64,000 nt of DNA from Geomonas diazotrophica (lineage in GTDB: Bacteria > Desulfobacterota > Desulfuromonadia > Geobacterales > Geobacteraceae). The position numbers and the translations under genes were made by a program. Each line of letters begins with the position of its first letter. Position 1 is the stretch's first letter. The stretch spans positions 62,001 through 126,000 of the forward strand of contig NZ_JAHLMF010000004.1 of assembly GCF_018919385.1 (NCBI RefSeq), written 5' to 3'. This document shows positions 1-8,500 of this stretch, one piece after another. A model generated the notes under the pieces. That model was not told the origin of the DNA, ran no database searches, and saw only the letters and a list, made by a program, of their open reading frames with translations.

Positions 1-487
1 CGGCACCGATCACCGGGATGCCGAGACGCTCTGACAGCAGCGGGATGTCGATCTCCAGCCCCATGCGCGCCGCCTCGTCCATGATGTTCACCACCAGCAC
101 CACCGGAAGCTCGGCCTCGATCAGCTGCAGCGTCATGGGGAGCATGCGCTCCAGGTTCCGGGCGTCGAGCACGTGCAGCACCAGGTGCGGCCGCTCGGTG
201 AGCAGGATCTCGCGGGCGACCCGCTCCTCCTCGGTGATGGGAAGGATGGAATACATGCCCGGCGTGTCGATGATCTCAAATTCCTCGCCGTTGATGGTGG
301 TAGTGCCGCGGGAGACCTCCACCGAGGTGCCGGGGTAGTTGGAGACGGTGACGTAAGCGCCGGTCAGGGCGTTGAAGAGTACGCTTTTGCCGACGTTGGG
401 ATTCCCGACCAGGGCCACTTTTTTGGCGCCGGTGCTGCTGACGGTGGGAGTTTCGTGACAGGAACCCTTCTTACCGAAAAATGACAT
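1..487 (-). CDS. feoB: Ferrous iron transporter FeoB, N-terminal GTPase part (cut by window edge)
   Basis: FeoB imports Fe(II) across the inner membrane; its cytosolic N-terminal G domain controls the membrane channel. The visible 162 residues hold the G1 P-loop GNPNVGKS (about 28-35), a G3 DTPG (about 74-77), and FeoB-like text between them (NALTG, NYPGTSVE). The membrane part lies off the left edge. The ATG chosen is the first in frame and begins MSFFGKKGSC. No feoA gene is seen just upstream; the next gene upstream on the same strand is fur, which fits iron control. A possible Fur site lies about 50 bp upstream of the start. Family assignment is secure; only completeness is unknown. Confidence 0.95.
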   Translation of the reverse strand, partial: MSFFGKKGSCHETPTVSSTGAKKVALVGNPNVGKSVLFNALTGAYVTVSNYPGTSVEVSRGTTTINGEEFEIIDTPGMYSILPITEEERVAREILLTERPHLVLHVLDARNLERMLPMTLQLIEAELPVVLVVNIMDEAARMGLEIDIPLLSERLGIPVIGA

Positions 488-533
488 GATTCTACCTACC
501 CCTTTTTAACGTTCGTTTGCCAATGAAATGCCA

Positions 534-550
534 ATGAATGTCACTTTCAT
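534..550. promoter_or_regulatory. Candidate Fur box upstream of feoB
   Basis: A 17-bp imperfect inverted repeat (ATGAA, seven bases, TTCAT on the minus strand) sits 47-63 bp upstream of feoB. On the minus strand it matches a segment upstream of fur at 12 of 17 positions, sharing TGAAAGTG and a final TCAT. It was found only by eye, and the match to the classical Fur consensus is loose. Confidence 0.35.
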
Positions 551-658
551 GATGGCGGGAAAAAATTTTGTGCGGCTTGATTCGGGCCTTGGCCGGTCCG
601 GTGGCCGCGAGGGCATAAGGGCGCTAATGAGCCCTCCCTACGGCGCCGGCCGCTTCGG

Positions 659-1090
659 CTATTTCCTGCAGTTGGCGCAGAGGCCGTAAATTTCGAGGCG
701 GTGCCGCTCGATCAGGAAGCCGCGGCTGTTGGCCACCTCGTCCTGCAGTTTTTCGATGGTTTCGTTTTCGAATTCTTCGATGTGGCCGCACCGGGTGCAG
801 ACCAGGTGGTCGTGGTGCTCCCCTTCGCTCACGTGCTCGTAACGGGTCTGGCCGTCGCCGAACTGCATCTCGCGGGCAATGCCTGCCTCCGCGAAGAGCT
901 TCAGGGTGCGGTACACGGTGGCGTAGCCGATGTTCGGGTGCTTGGATCTGAGCTTCAGATACAACTCCTCGATGCTCAGATGCCTGTCGCTGGAAAGGAA
1001 ACTGTCGAGGATGATGTCGCGCTGTTTGGTCGACTTGAGTCCCCTCTGGGACATGAAGTCGGCAAAAACTTTTTTCTTGGCTCGTTTCAT
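659..1090 (-). CDS. fur: Fur-family metal-dependent transcriptional regulator
   Basis: A dimeric winged-helix repressor that uses metal as corepressor and normally represses iron-uptake genes when Fe(II) is plentiful. The 143 residues match the family length. The N-terminal half is the DNA-binding domain (LKSTKQRDIILDSFL, then GYATVYRTLKLFAEAG). The C-terminal half has the His-rich metal segment EGEHHDHLVC, followed by CTRCGHIEEF and a terminal LCANCRK, giving the two CxxC pairs of a structural zinc site. It lies directly upstream of feoB on the same strand, which supports an iron role. PerR or Zur cannot be strictly excluded from sequence alone, but the gene pair favours Fur. Confidence 0.93.
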   Translation of the reverse strand: MKRAKKKVFADFMSQRGLKSTKQRDIILDSFLSSDRHLSIEELYLKLRSKHPNIGYATVYRTLKLFAEAGIAREMQFGDGQTRYEHVSEGEHHDHLVCTRCGHIEEFENETIEKLQDEVANSRGFLIERHRLEIYGLCANCRK

Positions 1091-1101
1091 GACAACCCCA
1101 A

Positions 1102-1118
1102 TTGAAAGTGGATGTCAT
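1102..1118. promoter_or_regulatory. Candidate Fur box upstream of fur (autoregulation)
   Basis: This segment (TTGAAAGTGGATGTCAT) lies 12-28 bp upstream of the fur start and shares 12 of 17 bases with the candidate site upstream of feoB. The position suits autorepression. It rests on visual matching only. Confidence 0.3.
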
Positions 1119-1369
1119 GATAGCGAGCGTCACTGGCACTGTCAACTCTTTTTTGGGACTGATGGAAAAGAGGCGGAGTCTGTGTCAGGCTTCGGGAAGA
1201 ACATTGAAGCACAAGCATCCCGTTTACAGCCAGTGTCGCAGGGGGAGACCAACGTAGCTGCCGTTGTGAGGGCGAGGTGAAACAGATGCTCAAAGCCACG
1301 AGCGGATGACTGGTCAATGCGGATTATGTCACGCGCTCAGCGAAGTGGCACCGGCGCCCCTGCACCGAC

Positions 1370-1693
1370 CTACTTCGCTCCGGGCTTGTTGATGATCTCG
1401 GGGGGGATGTCTTCGGGGAGCGGCTGTACCGGGCGGCCGCACTTGCGGCAGCATTCCTCGCAGCCGGTTTCCTTGCTGGTGTCCTCTTCCAGTTGCGGCT
1501 TCGTCTCCTTCTTGGCAGCCTTGCATTTCTGGCAACAGTCGCAGGCATTCTCCTGAGTCGGGCTGACCTCCACATCACGCTGATCGGGAAGGAACTTGCC
1601 GTTGCCCCGGTGCACCAGTTCACCATCTCCCGCATAAGACAGAGCGACTTGGGACAAGAGCAGCAACACGATCGCGATCGGACTCTTCTTCAT
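1370..1693 (-). CDS. Small secreted cysteine-rich protein of unknown function
   Basis: I do not recognise a family. The 107-residue product starts with a signal peptide (MKKSPIAIVLLLLSQVALSYA, likely cleaved near residue 21), so it is probably periplasmic. Two cysteine clusters follow: CDCCQKC and CEECCRKC, separated by a Lys/Glu-rich stretch, and a proline-rich tail closes the protein. Eight cysteines in two similar clusters suggest metal binding or disulfides. A strong GGAGGAG ribosome site precedes the ATG. It is transcribed divergently from the cytochrome gene. The gene is likely real because of the signal peptide and ribosome site; its function is open. Confidence 0.7.
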   Translation of the reverse strand: MKKSPIAIVLLLLSQVALSYAGDGELVHRGNGKFLPDQRDVEVSPTQENACDCCQKCKAAKKETKPQLEEDTSKETGCEECCRKCGRPVQPLPEDIPPEIINKPGAK

Positions 1694-1823
1694 ATGCGGC
1701 TCCTCCGGTGGATTTCAGAATGGCGGGAACGCTAAACGTTAACATCGGCCAAATCCATGTCAAACGCCGCTTCGAAAAGGCGACGATGAAAATGGCCGGC
1801 ATTCAGGCACGGTTGCTTTTCTC

Positions 1824-1832
1824 TGGTATACT
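1824..1832 (+). promoter_or_regulatory. Extended -10 promoter element for the cytochrome gene
   Basis: TGGTATACT is an extended -10 (TGN followed by TATACT) 34 bp before the cytochrome ATG. No good -35 is visible, which is usual for extended -10 promoters. An AGGAGGTG ribosome site sits just before the start codon. Confidence 0.5.
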
Positions 1833-1866
1833 CGCCGGATGAATAAACCCTAACAGGAGGTGTCAC

Positions 1867-2277
1867 ATGCAGAGGCGTTTGGTGGTAACAATGGCAATCT
1901 TGGCACTGGTAACCGGCGGCGTGATGGGGTGCAAGAAGAAGAGCGAAGAACAGGCTCAACCTCCACAAAGTGTCGTGTCGACCGCCAAGTCGGCAACGTC
2001 GAACGCGCCGCCGGCGCCATCCTCGACCGGCCTCACCGGGGAGCAGCTCTTCAAGCAGCATTGCGCGGTCTGCCACCCCAACGGCGGCAACACCATCACC
2101 CCATCCAAGACTTTGAGCGCCAAAGCCATGGCCGACCAAAACAAGATCACCAAACCCGAGGACATCGTCAAGGTCATGCGTAACCCCGGCCCGGGCATGA
2201 ACAAGTTCGACGAGGGGATGATCTCCAACGACGACGCCAAGAAGATCGGACAATACATCCTGGCCACCTTCCCCTAA
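1867..2277 (+). CDS. Monohaem c-type cytochrome lipoprotein
   Basis: A small class-I-like cytochrome c for periplasmic electron transfer, anchored by lipid. The N terminus is a lipoprotein signal (MQRRLVVTMAILALVTGGVMGC, lipobox GVMGC) followed by KKKSEEQ and a flexible Pro/Ser/Ala linker to about residue 55. The haem site CAVCH appears at about residues 72-76 in GEQLFKQHCAVCHPNGGN, and a methionine-rich segment (GPGMNKFDEGMIS) offers the distal ligand. The tail DDAKKIGQYILATFP is typical of the last helix of small cytochromes c. The length, 136 residues, fits one haem domain plus linker. Its redox partner is unknown. Confidence 0.92.
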   Translation: MQRRLVVTMAILALVTGGVMGCKKKSEEQAQPPQSVVSTAKSATSNAPPAPSSTGLTGEQLFKQHCAVCHPNGGNTITPSKTLSAKAMADQNKITKPEDIVKVMRNPGPGMNKFDEGMISNDDAKKIGQYILATFP

Positions 2278-2292
2278 TCCACATCTGCTCCA

Positions 2293-2316
2293 GGTGGGGG
2301 CGTCAATGCCCCCACC
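2293..2316 (+). terminator. Hairpin after the cytochrome gene
   Basis: A perfect 9-bp stem (GGTGGGGGC with GCCCCCACC, loop of six bases) starts 16 bp after the cytochrome stop. No T run follows, so as an intrinsic terminator it is weak; it may protect the 3' end of the transcript. Confidence 0.5.
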
Positions 2317-2488
2317 GAAGCCCCTCCCTTTGTGACGCGGTTCACTTCTCTTGGCACCTATGCAGTAAACCAACCTTCCGCGTCGACAGACTCGCGGCCG
2401 GCGATGGACGCTTTGCAATCCCCCGGGGCGACAGTAGAGTTGGGGAGTCAATCCTGACCGGAGTGCCGAACTGACCAAGGGGGCCGAT

Positions 2489-3667
2489 ATGGAAAAAGAG
2501 GAAAGCCTTAAGCTGGCCGCAGGGATCATGCACGACTTCGCCGTGCAAACCGGCCTGTCCGGGGAGAACAAGACTCCGCGGCGCTATCTCTGGACCGACG
2601 CCTTCGCGGTCTGTAACTTCCTGGAACTCTACCACCGCACCCAGGACGAGGAGTGGCTGGGGCTGGCCCGGCAACTGGTGGACCAAGTGCATCACACCCT
2701 GGGGCGCAACCGCCCGGACTCGGCCAGGAGCGGCTGGCTGAGCGGTCTCAGCGAAGAGGAGGGTGAACGGCATCCCACCCGTGGCGGTCTGCGCATAGGC
2801 AAGAAGACGGACGAACGCGCGCCGGACGAGCCGTTGGACGAGCGACTGGAATGGGAGCGGGACGGACAGTACTACCACTACCTGACCAAATGGATGCGTG
2901 CACTGGGCCGCATCAGCCGGATCACGGGGGAAGCCGGGTACCTGCGCTGGGGAATGGAGCTGGCGCAGACGGCACACCGGGCCTTTCGCTTCAACGCGGC
3001 GGCGGAGGGCGTTTTGGGACTTCACTGGAAGATGAGCAGCGACCTCAGGCGCTCCCTGGTTCCCTCGGTCGGGCAGCACGACCCGCTGGACGGCCTGGTG
3101 ACCTGCTGCGAGCTCGTCTTTGCAGCCCGGCTGTTCCCCGACGAGGAGTTCCCGGACCTGCAGCGGGAGATCCGGGAGTTGACCGGGATGTGCCGCAACC
3201 GGGACTTCAGCACCAGCGACACCCTCGGGATCGGGAGCATGCTGGTCGATGCCTGCCGGACCGGCGAACTGATCATCAACGACGCCTTCCATGACCTCGC
3301 CCTATTCCGGCGCATGCTGAACGACGCCCTCCTCTCCCTGGAGGACCTCGGCGGGGGCTTTCTGGATCAGCAGGCCAAATACCGACTGGCGTTTCGAGAG
3401 CTCGGACTCTCGATAGGGTTGAAGGGAGCCGTACGGCTCGCCAAGCTGTTCGAGGAGTATCCGGACGTGCGGGGGGGCGAGCTGGCCTCGTGGCTGCAGC
3501 CCCGGTTCGAAGCCTTACTGTGGTTTCACAAGATGGCGGGAAAAATAGAGGCGTTCTGGATCGGAGAAAAGAGGAAGCAAACGGAGCACTGGCGGTCCCA
3601 CGGCGACATCAACATGGTGATGCTCGCCACGAGCCTGGCCCCGGAGCAGTTTCTCAAAAGCGGTTGA
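2489..3667 (+). CDS. Conserved-looking helical protein of unknown function, about 392 residues
   Basis: I do not recognise a named family. The product is soluble (no signal peptide or membrane segment) and rich in aromatic and Leu/Ala helices. Motifs such as RRYLWTDAFAVCNFLELY, DGQYYHYLTKWMRALGRIS and GMELAQTAHRAF recall the repeated helix pairs of alpha/alpha-barrel (six-hairpin) proteins, a fold used by many glycosidases and epimerases; this is inference from pattern only. The arrangement of WTDAF near the start and HGDINMVMLATSL near the end is regular and argues for a real structured protein. The start follows an AAGGGGGCC stretch. The gene appears to stand alone. Confidence 0.75.
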   Translation: MEKEESLKLAAGIMHDFAVQTGLSGENKTPRRYLWTDAFAVCNFLELYHRTQDEEWLGLARQLVDQVHHTLGRNRPDSARSGWLSGLSEEEGERHPTRGGLRIGKKTDERAPDEPLDERLEWERDGQYYHYLTKWMRALGRISRITGEAGYLRWGMELAQTAHRAFRFNAAAEGVLGLHWKMSSDLRRSLVPSVGQHDPLDGLVTCCELVFAARLFPDEEFPDLQREIRELTGMCRNRDFSTSDTLGIGSMLVDACRTGELIINDAFHDLALFRRMLNDALLSLEDLGGGFLDQQAKYRLAFRELGLSIGLKGAVRLAKLFEEYPDVRGGELASWLQPRFEALLWFHKMAGKIEAFWIGEKRKQTEHWRSHGDINMVMLATSLAPEQFLKSG

Positions 3668-3859
3668 AACTCAGACCAGCGCCGACGTAGATGGCCGGTC
3701 ATCAGGGTGAGCACTGCATGGCGCCTGGGAAGGAAACTTCCACCACCGGCGCGGCCAGCCCCCCCGGCCAGCTCCCAGATCCGCTCGGGGGACCGGTGTC
3801 CCGGTATAAAGCAGCGAAGTCCCGCCACGGGTGACGCGGTACCCCACCGCCTGCGGCGG

Positions 3860-4075
3860 CTATTTGCCCCCCAGCGCCGCCAGCCTCTCCTGCGCCTGTT
3901 TTGCCAGCGGGCTGTCCGGGTGCTTCGTCACTATTTCCTGGTACAACTGTTTCGCGTGTTCCCGGTTGTTCTGTTTTTCCTCGAACTGGGCCGTATCGAA
4001 GAGTTCCCTCCCCTTGTCTCCGGCGCAGCCGCCAAGCGCCGCCAGCAGCAGCGCCCCCAGTACCAGTCTCTTCAT
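3860..4075 (-). CDS. Small lipoprotein with one TPR-like helix pair
   Basis: A 71-residue protein. I chose the internal ATG (MKRLVLGALLLAALGGC) because a GGAGG ribosome site lies just before it, inside the longer possible reading frame. The lipobox is ALGGC, so the mature protein is a short lipid-anchored domain: DKGRELFDTAQFEEKQNNREHAKQLY and IVTKHPDSPLAKQAQERLAAL form a tetratricopeptide-like pair of helices similar to those in YbgF/BamD-type proteins. It is far shorter than those proteins. Function unknown; possibly a protein-binding envelope factor. Confidence 0.75.
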   Translation of the reverse strand: MKRLVLGALLLAALGGCAGDKGRELFDTAQFEEKQNNREHAKQLYQEIVTKHPDSPLAKQAQERLAALGGK

Positions 4076-4293
4076 CGTTGCCTCCTCCATTCCCCGTCAC
4101 TCTTTCCACGCAGCATGAACATAGGCACCATTACCATTAGGAGATGACCATGTAAATATCTTTTCCTGTCCCAGGCCACATCCCCTATTCCAGTCGGCTG
4201 CACACGACCGAACGTGAGCCGACAATCGGGAGGGATCCGGCCATGGTGACGCCCTCCCCCTCCACGCTCGCCCTGCACGCTAACTGCGGCTGC

Positions 4294-4309
4294 GGTGACC
4301 CCGGTCACA
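4294..4309. promoter_or_regulatory. CRP/FNR-type binding site upstream of the lipoprotein gene
   Basis: GGTGA, six bases, TCACA matches nine of ten key positions of the CRP palindrome (TGTGA-N6-TCACA). Its centre lies about 42 bp before the start point expected from the TATAAT at 4332-4337, the classic class II activator position. No good -35 element is present, which fits activator dependence. Confidence 0.5.
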
Positions 4310-4378
4310 TCGCCATAAAAAATTAGAGATATATAATTCAATGGCAAAAGCCGGCATCGTGACCGTAACCGGGACCAC

Positions 4379-4404
4379 TGCCTCTGCCCGCCGCGGCAGA
4401 GGCA
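4379..4404 (+). promoter_or_regulatory. Leader hairpin before the lipoprotein gene
   Basis: A perfect 10-bp stem (TGCCTCTGCC with GGCAGAGGCA, loop of six) lies in the expected 5' leader about 15 bases before the ribosome site. It is not followed by a T run, so a role in mRNA stability or translation is more likely than termination. Confidence 0.4.
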
Positions 4405-4429
4405 CAACAAGCTGCATGTGGAGGTGGCT

Positions 4430-5377
4430 ATGAACGTGACAGAGCTGAAGAAGGTGTCCAAAATCGCATGCATCGCAGTCGTTCTGGCTTTGCTGTCTGC
4501 CTGCGGAGGAGGAGGGGGGGACCAGCCGGTCGACAAGTCCAAGTACACGGGGGCGACCGCCAGGGCAAGCATCAATACCGGCAACGCCGTAGCCTTTACC
4601 ACAGATGCCTACGCTGCCGGAAGCATCGGTTCGTCGGCAAACGTTATCGGCGTCATGGTGCAGAATGAGGGAAGTCCCGACGGCAAGTTGACCACCCTTC
4701 CGGAAATCGCCGCCACCGTCCGGGGAAGCCTCGCCCAACTCTTCGCGCGAGGGGGACAGGCCACCACACTCACCGGTGTCGCAGCCAGCAGCACGGTTTA
4801 CGGTGCCGTCGGGGGATCGGCCGCCGTAACCATGACCGTCAACGAAAGCACCGGCAACTTTACCGGGACCATGACCTTCAGCAGGTACCAGAACGTGAGC
4901 GACGGCCCGACCATTTCCGGGACCGTCACCATGACCGGTATCTACAGCCCGAACACCGGCCGGTACGACTCCATCACGATGGAATGCGCTCCGCTTTCCG
5001 CCACCACGGCCAAAGGGACGGCGACCATTTACGGCTCCTTCGCTTTCAGCGTCGACGCCACCAGCGAAAAACTCAAGATGTCCTGCACGGTGAGCGTCAA
5101 CTCCAGTCCCAACTACTGGGTCAAGGACTGGACCTACACCTTCACGGCGGGCACGCTCACCATAACCGGCGTCTACTATCACCCGAGCTACGGGTACGTC
5201 GAGGTGACCACACCGACACCGCTAAACGTAAGCTCGATCTCGGGGGTACCGAGTTCGGGCGTGTTCCAGGCCGCCGGCGCCCACTGCTCCAAGGCGAGAC
5301 TCACCTTCAGCTCGTCGGGCTCGGTGGTAACCGCTACCGGCGGAGACGGTCAGGATTGGCAGCTCTGCAACGAATAG
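4430..5377 (+). CDS. Lipoprotein of unknown function, Gly/Ser/Thr-rich
   Basis: A 315-residue envelope protein. I start at the ATG encoding MNVTELKK, preceded by GGAGGTGGCT, rather than at the in-frame GTG four codons earlier. The signal peptide ends in the lipobox ALLSAC, followed by GGGGGD, a flexible tether. The rest is dominated by beta-strand patterns rich in Gly, Ser, Thr and Val (GTVTMTGIYSPNTGRYDSITM, for example), so an all-beta outer-surface domain is likely. Two cysteine pairs late in the chain (MECAP, MSCTV, AHCSK, LCNE) could form disulfides. No family is recognised. It sits alone between its own CRP-like promoter and a strong terminator. Confidence 0.75.
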   Translation: MNVTELKKVSKIACIAVVLALLSACGGGGGDQPVDKSKYTGATARASINTGNAVAFTTDAYAAGSIGSSANVIGVMVQNEGSPDGKLTTLPEIAATVRGSLAQLFARGGQATTLTGVAASSTVYGAVGGSAAVTMTVNESTGNFTGTMTFSRYQNVSDGPTISGTVTMTGIYSPNTGRYDSITMECAPLSATTAKGTATIYGSFAFSVDATSEKLKMSCTVSVNSSPNYWVKDWTYTFTAGTLTITGVYYHPSYGYVEVTTPTPLNVSSISGVPSSGVFQAAGAHCSKARLTFSSSGSVVTATGGDGQDWQLCNE

Positions 5378-5408
5378 CCGGGAGAGCTTCAAGACCCCCG
5401 GCTCACAG

Positions 5409-5445
5409 AGCCCCCTTCCCCGCCCCGGAAGGGGGCTTTGTTTTT
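5409..5445 (+). terminator. Intrinsic terminator after the lipoprotein gene
   Basis: An 11-bp perfect stem (AGCCCCCTTCC with GGAAGGGGGCT, loop of seven) is followed by TTGTTTTT. It separates the lipoprotein gene from the helicase gene and argues against the longer N terminus possible for the helicase, whose first codon would fall inside this tail. Confidence 0.85.
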
Positions 5446-5515
5446 CGGCTGGGAGCGACTCTGCCGGCGGCGCCGCTCCTTGAACAAACTGCTTTCATGG
5501 CCTAAAGTCATAGCT

Positions 5516-8500
5516 ATGCCATCCGCATTGAGACATTTCCATCCGCTGATCCAGAAATGGTTCATCGAGAAAGTGGGACAGCCCACCGATGTCCAGTTGC
5601 GCGCCTGGACCGAGATCAGCCAGGAGCGCCACGTCCTGGTCACCGCGCCGACCGGCAGCGGCAAGACCCTGGCCGCCTTTTTGTGGGCCATCAACCAGCT
5701 GGTCACCGGGGCCTGGTCCTGTGGCGAAACCCGGGTGCTCTACGTCTCGCCGTTGAAGGCCCTCAACAACGACGTGCGGCGCAACCTGCTTGCTCCGCTT
5801 GCCCAGTTGCGCGACTACTTCGCCGCCCATGGGGAGGAGTTCCCCGCCATCGCCGTCCAGACCAGAAGCGGCGACACCCCGGGCGACGAGCGCCGCAGGA
5901 TGCTGCGTCATCCCCCCGAGATCCTGATCACCACCCCGGAAAGCCTCAACATCCTGGTCACCTCCAAGGGAAGCAGGTCCACCCTCACCGGCGTGGTCAC
6001 GGTCATCCTGGACGAGATCCATGCGGTCGCCGGCGACAAGCGTGGCACCCACCTCATCACGGCGGTGGAACGGCTGACGCTTTTAAGCGGCGAGTTCCAA
6101 CGTATCGCCCTCTCGGCCACGGTGCGCCCACTGGAAACGGTGGCCGATTTCGTGGCGGGGCTGCGCCAGGTAGGGCAGCGCTACCAGCAGCGCCCGGTGG
6201 CGCTGGTACGAGGCGAGCAGGAGAAGCGCTTCGAGCTGGAGATCAGCGCGCCGGAGGCCATGCCCCCCGGCGCGGAGGGAGAATTCTGGCCCGCCTTGGT
6301 CGACAGGTTCACCGAGATCATCACCAGGCACCGTTCCACGCTCTTCTTCGCCAACAGCAGGAGGACCACCGAGAGGGTGACCCGCCTGATCAACGAGCTC
6401 TCCGGGGAGGAGCTCGCCTACTCGCACCACGGTTCGCTGTCGCGGGAGATCCGGCTCGCCGTCGAAGAGCGCCTGAAGCGGGGCGAGCTGAAGGCCATCG
6501 TGGCAACCAACTCGCTCGAGCTCGGGATCGACATCGGCAAACTGGAGAGCGTGGTGCTGATCCAGACGCCGCGCTCCATCTCCTCGGCCATCCAGCGCAT
6601 CGGTCGATCCGGGCACGGCGTGGGTGAGGTGAGCAGCGGCATGCTCTTCCCCACCTACGGCATGGACTTCGTCTGCGCCGCCGTGATCGCACGTGCCATC
6701 GCCGACGGCGAAATAGAGGAACTGCACCCGGTGGAAGCCCCGCTGGACCTGCTGGCCCAGATCATTCTCGCCATGGGGCTGCCCGAGCAGTGGCACCTGG
6801 ACGAGCTCTACGACTTCCTGAGATGCAGCTATCCGTACCGCAACCTGTCCCGGCGGCAGTTCGACCTGGTGATCGGCATGCTGGAAGGAAAGTACGCCGA
6901 CTCCCACGTGCCGGAACTGCGCCCACGGGTGACGGTGGACCGGCTGGAGGAGACCGTCGCCACCCGCCCTGCCCTCTCCATGCTGGTCTACCTGGAAGGG
7001 GGCACCATACCGGAACGGGGCTACTTCGAGCTCCGCCTCAAGGAGACGGGGGCGAAGATCGGGGAGCTGGACGAGGAATTCGTCTGGGAAAGAAGGCTCG
7101 GGGACACCTTCGCGCTCGGGGCGCAGGTCTGGCAGATCACCGAGATCAGCCACAGCACGGTGCTGGTCGTGCCGGCCCGGAAGCCCCAGCAGATCATCCC
7201 CTTCTGGCGCGCCGAGGAGCTGGACCGAGACTTCTATTACTCCGAGAAGATCGCCGCCTTCCTGGAGTCGTGCGAAGAGCGGCTGGGGCACCCTTCAGAT
7301 ACGTCGCAGCAGGGGCTGGTCGAGGAGCTGATGCGGCGCCACTTCATGGACCGGGGTGCGGCGCAGGCGTTGGAAACGTATCTGAAGCTGCAAAGGGAGG
7401 CGAGCCGGGGCGCTCTCCCCCACCGCCACCACCTGCTGGTCGAGCATTTCCGCGACCCTGTCGGGGGGGCCGATACCGAGCAGATCATCCTGCACACGCT
7501 CTGGGGTAACGCCGTGAACCGCCCGTTCACCTTCGCGCTCACCGCCGCCTGGGAGAGGCGCTACGGCTACCCGTTGCAAGCCTTCTACAACAACGACGGC
7601 ATCGCGCTGCTGCTCCCCCACGAAACGGACCGGCTGAACGAGATCCTGGAGCTGGTCACCCCGGATAATATCGAGCCCCTGCTCAGGGAGTCGCTGGAGG
7701 GGACCGGCTACTTCGGCGCCCGCTTCCGGGAGAACGCCGGGCGGGCGCTGCTCCTGTCCCGGAGCAACTTCAAGAGAAGGATGCCGCTCTGGCTGAACCG
7801 CCTCCGCTCCAAGAAGCTCCTCGCCTCAGTGCTGCGCTACCGCGACTTCCCGGTCCTCATGGAAACCTGGCGCTCGGCGCTTAAGGACGATTTCGACCTC
7901 GCGAACCTGAGGCGCCTTTTGGAGGAGATCCAGGACGGCACCATCGCCGTCACCCGGGTCGACACCAGGGAGGCCTCTCCCTTCGCCAAGGGGCTGATCT
8001 GGCAGCAGACCAACAAGTACGTCTACGAGGACGACACGCTCGGGGGCGGCCGGAAATCCGCCCTCGGCAGCGACTTCCTCAAGGAGCTGGCGCTATCCCC
8101 GCACCTGCGCCCGGACCTCCCTTTGGAACTGGTGCGCCAGTTCCAGGAGAAGCGGCAGCGTCTCGCCCCCGGCTACGCCCCCGATTCGGCCCGGGAACTC
8201 ATCGACTGGGTGAAGGAAAGGTTGCTCGTTCCGCTGTACGAATGGCCGGAGCTGCTGCAGGCGCTGGCACGCGACGGCGGGCCCGAGGCGGAGGAGCTGC
8301 TGCCTCAGGTGGCGGAGCGGCTCGTCCTCCTGGAGTCACCCGGAGCGGACGGCCCTCTGGTAGCGGCGCTGGAGATGATACCGGAGATCGCCGAGGGGCT
8401 GGGGCGGAGCAGGGAAGAAATCGTCCTGTCCGTGCTCCCTGACCACCAGCGCCTGCCCGGGCTGCTGCAGGAGTCGCTCGACAGGCTGTGGCAGCGGAAG

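Larger units (their letters stand above)
4076..4429. other. Intergenic region between divergent lipoprotein genes
   Basis: This gap of about 350 bases holds the control region of the lipoprotein gene to its right: a CRP/FNR-type palindrome, a TATAAT -10 (4332-4337) and a 10-bp leader hairpin, each described separately. The left part carries the ribosome site of the small TPR-like lipoprotein. I see no further gene or RNA in it. Confidence 0.6.

Noticed and set aside
1811-1821. Sigma-54 promoter before the cytochrome gene
   Set aside because: GGCACGGTTGC looks similar but the GG and GC are seven bases apart, not ten.
3700-3860. Cobalamin-type riboswitch
   Set aside because: A GTCCCGCCACGGGTGA-like segment and a GGGAAGG segment resemble riboswitch parts, but they are in the wrong order and no suitable gene follows.
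5438-5515. Longer N terminus for the Lhr helicase
   Set aside because: The first codon would lie within the tail of a terminator, and the extra residues are Arg/Leu-rich text not seen in helicase N termini.
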